Source: an uncultured Bacteroidales bacterium
GTDB lineage: Bacteria; Bacteroidota; Bacteroidia; Bacteroidales; F082
Direction: 5' to 3'
Assembly (NCBI GenBank): GCA_937896895.1
Contig: CALBNV010000025.1
Span: forward strand, 1-57,139
DNA: 57,139 bases
Shown: positions 51,969-57,139 of the stretch, in pieces
Position numbering within the stretch: position 1 is the stretch's first letter
Layout: every line of letters begins with the position of its first letter
Position numbers and translations under genes: made by a program
Notes under the pieces: generated by a model
What the model was told of the DNA's origin: nothing
The model's database searches: none
What the model saw: only the letters and a program-made list of their open reading frames with translations

Positions 51969-52327
51969 TTATTGTCTGGAATTACTTTCAAGAACTCCAA
52001 CATAAATGGCACAAATTCACTTTCTTTGTCAGAACCATAATTGCGTACATTTACAATGAGTTCATCAGAGAAAAATTGATATTTTGCGTATGTTGTGTTC
52101 TCAAGTGTTGTTTTCGTGAATTGATACAAGTTATCAGGACTCTGGAGGTCGACACGGGTAGGCAATGCAGGAGTATCAACTTTATCTGAGACGAATAGGT
52201 ATAGATACTTGTCCAGTCCGATATATTGATACGGAGACGTTATCTCTACCTGTACAGGTTTTACAGAATAGCGCTCGATACCTCGTATCTTGCATTCCAA
52301 CTCAACTAGTTTTAATAAATCCAGCAT
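51965..52327 (-). CDS. Small beta-rich protein
   Basis: 120 residues, beta-rich, no span. SD-like AGGAG before the ATG. Adjacent to the other small beta proteins; possible capsid vertex or cement protein. Confidence 0.6.
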   Translation of the reverse strand: MLDLLKLVELECKIRGIERYSVKPVQVEITSPYQYIGLDKYLYLFVSDKVDTPALPTRVDLQSPDNLYQFTKTTLENTTYAKYQFFSDELIVNVRNYGSDKESEFVPFMLEFLKVIPDNK

Positions 52328-52328
52328 A

Positions 52329-52682
52329 TTACTCCTGATATTTAAATAAGATTACCAAACGGCATTCTTGCGTCTTGTCAACGTTGCTCATGTTAACAAC
52401 GAAGTTGAAATTGCTCCCTTCTGGGGAACATCTTACGCGTATAGCTTTATAGTTAAAGTGTCGCTTGTCGTTCGATATTCTTATTGTGTTAACAACCTGC
52501 TCGTTAGTATTCTCATTGTTTAGCGAGAGAAACCCTCGGCAAGCGTGATTGTCGCCATTTGCTATATAGGCACATACCTGCGTGATAGTCTTTACCCGGC
52601 TCGGTATCGCGACTGAATCTTTGAATACAGAGAATGTAGGGTTTAAGACTTTGTTATAGCTGTATAATCTTTCTCGCTGCAT
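52329..52682 (-). CDS. Small beta-rich capsid-type protein
   Basis: 117 residues, strand-rich (NTIRISNDKRHFNYKAIRV). Could be a single jelly-roll or a penton-type protein. No family recognised. Confidence 0.55.
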   Translation of the reverse strand: MQRERLYSYNKVLNPTFSVFKDSVAIPSRVKTITQVCAYIANGDNHACRGFLSLNNENTNEQVVNTIRISNDKRHFNYKAIRVRCSPEGSNFNFVVNMSNVDKTQECRLVILFKYQE

Positions 52683-52689
52683 GATCTAA

Positions 52690-53208
52690 CTAGTGTTTGT
52701 TTTTCTTAGAGCTCCAAAAATAGAGCTTTACCTCGTAAGGATTTTTAAAAGTCGACTCGCCACCTGAAATATACGATCCTTTCACCTGACTGCCAGCTGC
52801 CTTCTCGTTGCATGGGTAAATATTTTCGTAAAATCCTGAATTGATTTTTGACGAAAACAACGCTGCATCAGTATTAGCCGGAATAATTTCCTCATTGTCG
52901 ATAGTCAACTGTATTGTCGAGTGATTGAGGTTCGATTTTAACTCGTTGTCAACAACTTCTGTACTTGTCATGAAGAATCCAAGAATGCGCTCGTTGGTAA
53001 CTTTTGCAAGAAAATCAAAGTCGTATCTCTTGTTTGCTTCTGTTACCTTAATCGTGTGCATCTGAAAATCCATTCGCTCTGACAGCATGTTGTATGTGAC
53101 GCGAACTCCGCCATTCTCTACTCCGTAGGGGCCGTTTGGCTGTCCGGGCTGAGAGGCAGGATTCAACGGGTTGTTTGGTATCGAGTTTACCTCGCCAAAA
53201 TTCATCAT
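52690..53208 (-). CDS. Beta-rich capsid-type protein
   Basis: 172 residues. Pro/Asn-rich N-terminal arm, then strands 'RYDFDFLAKVTNERILGFFM' and 'STIQLTIDNEEIIPANTDAAL'. The order suggests a jelly-roll capsid or minor capsid protein. Inference from pattern only. Confidence 0.55.
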   Translation of the reverse strand: MMNFGEVNSIPNNPLNPASQPGQPNGPYGVENGGVRVTYNMLSERMDFQMHTIKVTEANKRYDFDFLAKVTNERILGFFMTSTEVVDNELKSNLNHSTIQLTIDNEEIIPANTDAALFSSKINSGFYENIYPCNEKAAGSQVKGSYISGGESTFKNPYEVKLYFWSSKKNKH

Positions 53209-53220
53209 GTCGTTCTTGTT

Positions 53221-53409
53221 TTAGAGCATTGATAAATAAGGTGTTAAGTTTTTGAAGAAGTCTTTGTCTCCCTCGATTTTTGCCGCAAGCATCAACAGTT
53301 TTTCTTCTGGTATTGCTTTTACAAAGTTCTTAACTACCTTGGATATTTTCTTTGCGTTTGCCTCGTCTTGTGCTTTTACTTTGAGGCTGATATTAAATTC
53401 CTGTGTCAT
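53221..53409 (-). CDS. Small helical protein
   Basis: 62 residues, amphipathic and Lys-rich (KISKVVKNFVKAIPEEKL). Between capsid-type genes. Possibly membrane- or DNA-associated. Confidence 0.55.
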   Translation of the reverse strand: MTQEFNISLKVKAQDEANAKKISKVVKNFVKAIPEEKLLMLAAKIEGDKDFFKNLTPYLSML

Positions 53410-53411
53410 AA

Positions 53412-54401
53412 TTATTCAGATTTCTGTTGTTGCTGTTCCTTATATTTGGCCTTCACGTAAGAGGTCAGATAATCGAGATTGCCTGGTAACTGCATAAACT
53501 GTATTACAGTGCAGACTTTTTCTAACGACTGCGCATCCAGATTACCACAATACTGATTAATGTAATTAACAAATTGTCGTGATTGTGGATCAGTTGCCTG
53601 TATTGTTATATCGTCGTCCTCATCCTCATCCTCATCCTCGCTTAATGTGGCAGTAACTGGGGATTTTGGCTCTGCTTGTCCTTGTCCCAAGAAACCGGCT
53701 AATAAGCCTGATACACCGGGACGGCTAGAAAGAAAGCCTAAAGCCCCATTAACAGCAAGTGAACCGATAGACAATTTTTGATTGAGCTGTTGAACCTCGT
53801 ATTTATGGTCACGCTCCATTTCTTTTTTCTCGTCTAGAATCTCCTTGTAGCGCTCCTTATAAGATTCGGTCTCCTTTCTCAAAGACTCCTTCTCCTGCTC
53901 CAGGATTGCCATTTTGGTTTTCAGTTCAGATAATTGCTGTGTCTGCTGCTGTAAGATATATTCTTGATTCAATTTTTCAGCAGAAGCTGCAACGACACCT
54001 TGCAATCCATTGACAAATCCGAAGCGTTCAAGATTGCTCTCAAACCCTTCTAACGTAGTGTAGCCTACAGGCATATTGTTTTGCTGTATAGCTGGAGTTT
54101 TTACCCTGTTACGATTTTTCCCAGGTTTGCCCAGCGAAAATTTGAAAGAGTTTACTACCTTCTGACCGTCGGCTGCATATTCTACCACATGTAAAGTGTT
54201 ATATTTCTGAGCCTCGGCCCGTGCTGCAACCTCCTTGAACCTCTCGGCTCCTGTGGCCTTTTTAGGCGACTGCGAAGCGCTGCATATTGTATTTTGCATT
54301 CCTGTAGCTGTATTCACCGCAGTAATGTCAAAGTAATACTTTATGCCTTCTGAATCCTTGTCTGCCAGGGAATTGTAATATTGAGCTATATCTACGTTCA
54401 T
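53412..54401 (-). CDS. Coiled-coil structural protein with acidic stretch
   Basis: 329 residues from the ATG at 54401, inside the post-terminator leader. Basic beta N-terminal part, coiled coil near 160-230, an acidic 'SEDEDEDEDDDI' run from a CATCCT microsatellite, then a helical end. Likely virion assembly or scaffold protein. Confidence 0.65.
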   Translation of the reverse strand: MNVDIAQYYNSLADKDSEGIKYYFDITAVNTATGMQNTICSASQSPKKATGAERFKEVAARAEAQKYNTLHVVEYAADGQKVVNSFKFSLGKPGKNRNRVKTPAIQQNNMPVGYTTLEGFESNLERFGFVNGLQGVVAASAEKLNQEYILQQQTQQLSELKTKMAILEQEKESLRKETESYKERYKEILDEKKEMERDHKYEVQQLNQKLSIGSLAVNGALGFLSSRPGVSGLLAGFLGQGQAEPKSPVTATLSEDEDEDEDDDITIQATDPQSRQFVNYINQYCGNLDAQSLEKVCTVIQFMQLPGNLDYLTSYVKAKYKEQQQQKSE

Positions 54402-54410
54402 GCTTTTTTT

Positions 54411-54451
54411 TATAAAAAAGGGTGACGGTGATAGTCCACCATCACCCTCGA
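54411..54451 (-). terminator. Terminator after the capsid candidate
   Basis: Minus strand GGGTGATGGTG...CACCGTCACCC with a G-U that is only paired on that strand, then TTTTTTATAAAAAA. It ends the 206-residue gene's transcript, as is common after abundant capsid genes. Confidence 0.8.
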
Positions 54452-54483
54452 TGTTCTTAATTAAGATTCCGCTTTCGCGTAGA

Positions 54484-55104
54484 TTATGCTTTCTGTGTCT
54501 TAACACCGATCACGTCGAAACGGCAGAAAGTACGATTCTGTGGCAATGCGCCTACGATGTCAAGCTCTACCTTGAGCTCTGTCTGAGGCTTGAGATACTT
54601 GCCAGGGATCTTTACTGTACCTGTCTCTACTGTAGTGTTGCCGGTGGTATCAAAAATAGCAGATGCTGTCTTGTCCATGTATGTCGTAGCACCTGAGCCA
54701 AACATCATCTCACCGTTTGTCACGCCTGAGCAAGGAGCGTCCCATTTTGCGTCTTTCATCAACTGCTCTGGAGACTTGCTGCCAGCCTCCTCTGTAGTAC
54801 AGCTGAATGTACGACATCTGAGCTTTGAAACCATGAAGTGATCGTCGGCAGGGATACGGCCCTGTACAACGTTGGTAACACCCTTGATTGTGAAGTCGCC
54901 AGACTCAAACATGTTCACGTGATTCATGCCTGTGATCTCCTTACAGCCGTAGTAGTGATAAGGTACGAGCTGGAGCTTGCCTGACTGGAGGCCAGCCTGG
55001 ACATCGGCAGGGAGCTGCCACATAATTGAATTTACGAACTCTGACTTGTCAGTCATGTTGATAGACTCGGCAGCGCCAAGTCCCATAATGTTGCCATTCA
55101 TCAT
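54484..55104 (-). CDS. Major capsid protein candidate
   Basis: 206 residues, strand-rich with many Cys/Thr/Gly, no membrane span: 'FMVSKLRCRTFSCTTEE', 'GTVKIPGKYLKPQTELKVEL', 'NRTFCRFDVIGVKTQ'. Directly followed by a strong terminator, unlike other genes of the operon, suggesting high expression. A single jelly-roll fold is possible. No HK97-type features seen. Confidence 0.55.
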   Translation of the reverse strand: MMNGNIMGLGAAESINMTDKSEFVNSIMWQLPADVQAGLQSGKLQLVPYHYYGCKEITGMNHVNMFESGDFTIKGVTNVVQGRIPADDHFMVSKLRCRTFSCTTEEAGSKSPEQLMKDAKWDAPCSGVTNGEMMFGSGATTYMDKTASAIFDTTGNTTVETGTVKIPGKYLKPQTELKVELDIVGALPQNRTFCRFDVIGVKTQKA

Positions 55105-55134
55105 TTATTATATGTTTTACTTGTTAATACTTTG

Positions 55135-55659
55135 TTACATGATCTGTGGTACACCCTGGATCATAGCTGATGATCTTGTCACCTGTGCTTTAGCAGCTGG
55201 AAGCGAATATCCTACACCTGGAGAAGGAAGCGCTGCTGGCTCGTTGTCGTCGTCGTCAATTTCGCCCTCGATGTTGTCATAGTCGTAGAGGTCGAGATCG
55301 TCGTCTGCTCCAAGAAGGTTGCCGAGTAAGCCACCACCCAAGTCGCACATCAAGTTTTTCTTGAATAACAACTCCATGCCTACGTTCACTGCACCTGATA
55401 CGGTGAATCCGTTGGCAAGCTCCTTAATAGGTGAATCGTTAGACACGTAGTTAGAGACGCCAATACCTATTACACAGGTCAACAATGGTGTTACAAATCT
55501 CTTGAAATCGGTGGCTGTCTCGTTACCGAGCAAGCCCTGCATTGTGTCAGTCTCAAGGATCCTATTGATGCCGCGCTGACCCACCAAACCCAGCATAAAG
55601 CCACCAGCCTGAAGGGCTGGAGAGTACGCTGTGTCCAGCAAATTGTTTATTTTACTCAT
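55135..55659 (-). CDS. Membrane-associated structural protein with acidic linker
   Basis: 174 residues. Two hydrophobic, Gly-rich stretches (near 20-35 and 58-75), an acidic DDDLDLYDYDNIEG-type linker and a basic tail. Between the capsid candidate and the 770-residue protein. Possible virion membrane protein. Confidence 0.65.
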   Translation of the reverse strand: MSKINNLLDTAYSPALQAGGFMLGLVGQRGINRILETDTMQGLLGNETATDFKRFVTPLLTCVIGIGVSNYVSNDSPIKELANGFTVSGAVNVGMELLFKKNLMCDLGGGLLGNLLGADDDLDLYDYDNIEGEIDDDDNEPAALPSPGVGYSLPAAKAQVTRSSAMIQGVPQIM

Positions 55660-55702
55660 GTTCTTGTGTTGTTTAAGTGTTATCTAATGTTTCTTCTTGC
55701 TT

Positions 55703-57139
55703 TTAACCAAGTTCAATTTCCTTATATCCATTCATGCCATTACTGTTGTTGGAAGTTAACAGCCAAACCAAGCCGCCAACAAGGACTACCGCACCAACTC
55801 CAATACCTATCTTGGCACCAGTGGACAATCCTTCATCCTTTTTGGAGGCTGTTGCGGCAGGCATCGCGCTGTTCTGTGCTGCCTGAGGAGTTGGAATTGT
55901 GGAGGTAGTGTTCTGTGCTACCTGAGGAGTTGGAATTTCCTGGTTTGTCATGTTGGTAACTGTTGAGACAACATCTGTTACCTTACTTCCTGCGTTTTTC
56001 AGGAAATTTATGAATTTACCGTTTGCCATATTATTCTCTGTTTCATCGTCGTCGTTTTCTTCTCTTGCTTTCTTTTCGGCTTTAGCAGCTTTCTTTTCAG
56101 CTTTAGCAGCTTTTTTGGCAGCTTTCTTTTCAGCTTTAGCAGCTTTTTTAGCAGCTTTTTTAGCAGCTTTTGCTTCTTTTTTCGATATCACGCCATCACC
56201 ATCAGTATCAGCATCGTATTCTTCTGGATTCTCCCAGTTGTCGGGATCCTCGCTAATCTGTGTGTCTGGCATCAATTCGGCAAAATCTTCTCCGGCTGCT
56301 ATTGCATCTTCGACCGATTCAGGGACATTAACTCCCATATCTTTTAATATCTGAGTCAATGTGGCTAATGCGCTTGATGCAGCTGTGATGCAAGCAGCTG
56401 TTGTGGTTGTGGCCGGCTCTACCCCCAGAGCACCTAGAAATCCTTCAAGCTCATTGCGAACCTCGGGAGTCTGTTGTGCGACACTCTCATTTGTTTTCTT
56501 GCTGCCAAATAGAGGCTTGTGTACCTGACCGCGAGTCATAGCGATTTTCAGCTTCGCTTCCTTTCCGCCAAACACTTTCTTCCACTTTTTCAAAAATCGG
56601 TCGTACGCCTCTGGATTGTTGTATAGCTTGCTTGCCAGGCCGCGGAAGTTTATTTTCAACAGCATTAAAAATGCCGCCCTTACAGGCAACATCGCTGTTG
56701 ACTGTACGCCTTTACCAACCTTGCGAATAAAACCTCGGCCATCCTCTTTTTTCTGGGCGCGGATTTCCTTTTTCACGTCCTTCAACTGCTGTTTGGCAGC
56801 CTTTATCTCCTCTTTGCTGGCTCCTGACTGCTTTAGTTTTTTTACCTCGATCTTAGCGGTTTTCTTAGCTAGCTTTTCTTGAATCTTTTTTTGAGCGTTT
56901 TCTACCTTTTCGGCAGCTTTTTCTCTTATCGACTCAGCTTTTACTTCTGCACTGTCTCTGACAGCTTGAGCTTTTTTTAACAATTTCTCGGCTTTTGCAC
57001 CACCTTTCTTCTCAGCTTTTTTCTCAAGTTTCTGCGCTTTCTTTTCTGCCTTCTGTATTTTCTTTTCAGCTTTTTTTTCAGCCTTAGCTTGCTGTTTCTC
57101 GGCCTTCTTTTCAACCTTAGCTTGCTTTTTCTCGGCTTT
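55703..57139 (-). CDS. Transglutaminase-like / coiled-coil / EF-hand membrane protein (C-terminal part)
   Basis: Continuation of the gene starting at 931; a TTG at 56983 is not its start. Lys/Ala/Glu coiled coil, then a perfect EF-hand loop 'DTDGDGVISKKE' near residue 605, further KKAAKAEKK repeats, and a C-terminal span near 728-752 (IGIGVGAVVLVGGLVWLL). Stop at 55703. The fusion of a cysteine-enzyme fold, a long rod, a calcium loop and a membrane anchor suggests a spike- or rod-like virion protein. Confidence 0.8.
   Translation of the reverse strand, partial: KAEKKQAKVEKKAEKQQAKAEKKAEKKIQKAEKKAQKLEKKAEKKGGAKAEKLLKKAQAVRDSAEVKAESIREKAAEKVENAQKKIQEKLAKKTAKIEVKKLKQSGASKEEIKAAKQQLKDVKKEIRAQKKEDGRGFIRKVGKGVQSTAMLPVRAAFLMLLKINFRGLASKLYNNPEAYDRFLKKWKKVFGGKEAKLKIAMTRGQVHKPLFGSKKTNESVAQQTPEVRNELEGFLGALGVEPATTTTAACITAASSALATLTQILKDMGVNVPESVEDAIAAGEDFAELMPDTQISEDPDNWENPEEYDADTDGDGVISKKEAKAAKKAAKKAAKAEKKAAKKAAKAEKKAAKAEKKAREENDDDETENNMANGKFINFLKNAGSKVTDVVSTVTNMTNQEIPTPQVAQNTTSTIPTPQAAQNSAMPAATASKKDEGLSTGAKIGIGVGAVVLVGGLVWLLTSNNSNGMNGYKEIELG
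57085..57139. repeat. Second copy of the 55-base circular overlap
   Basis: Identical to 1-55; see the entry there. Confidence 0.9.

Noticed and set aside
55703..56983. Separate 426-residue gene starting at TTG 56983
   Set aside because: The frame is open upstream through the circular join to the ATG at 931.
1..57139. Conjugative plasmid or ICE
   Set aside because: No relaxase, coupling protein or T4SS gene; fibres, lytic enzymes and a CI-type switch point to a virus-like element.

Overview
This window is a complete circular genome. Bases 1-55 are identical to bases 57085-57139, so the unique circle is 57,084 bp, and one open frame runs uninterrupted through the join (931 down to 1, then 57084 down to 55703) to give a 770-residue protein. 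Several well-placed promoters match the Bacteroidota form TTTG-N19/21-TAnnTTTG. Many start codons sit behind A-rich leaders rather than Shine-Dalgarno sequences, and the integrase, primase and helicase have the look of Bacteroidales mobile-element genes. I infer a temperate, virus-like element of a Bacteroidota host, probably a gut Bacteroidales.

Layout. (1) 15.4 to 2.1 kb, leftward: early/replication block driven by an operator-covered promoter at 15534-15564. It holds an excisionase-like DNA-binding protein, membrane and lysis-type genes including a membrane-anchored amidase, a Toprim primase, an SF3/D5-like helicase, two C5-methyltransferase-type genes and many small unknowns. (2) 15.4-18.0 kb, rightward: S24-like repressor, tyrosine integrase and an attP-like site with arm repeats. 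(3) 37.8 to 18.0 kb, leftward: BhlA-like membrane protein, HU-like protein, methyltransferase, membrane-anchored GH108-type lysozyme, then giant polyvalent-type proteins (MutS-domain-I protein, zincin peptidase, N6-adenine methylase, strawberry-notch helicase), a RadA-like ATPase and accessory virion-type proteins. (4) 38.0-40.3 kb, rightward: a six-gene cargo island of unknown function. (5) 41.5 to 40.3 kb, leftward: two very acidic proteins plus an HTH protein behind a promoter with paired palindromes, arranged like an acr-aca operon and preceded by a candidate small RNA. (6) 1.5 kb leftward through the join to 41.9 kb: a continuous structural operon with a LEA2-like membrane protein, a transglutaminase/coiled-coil/EF-hand protein, a capsid candidate with its own terminator, several small beta-rich proteins, many one-pass membrane proteins, a CHAP peptidase, a peptidoglycan-binding protein, a fibre/adhesin cluster and a glycosyltransferase.

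How it fits together. There is no recognisable terminase, portal, tail tube, tape measure, relaxase or conjugation ATPase. The structural operon is full of single-pass membrane proteins, its wall-degrading proteins are membrane-anchored, and small beta-rich proteins stand where capsid genes would be. The working hypothesis is a temperate, membrane-containing tailless virus with an unusually large circular genome that delivers polyvalent proteins with its DNA. This is inference and needs structure prediction. Two candidate small RNAs and the lysogeny switch are the clearest regulatory observations.
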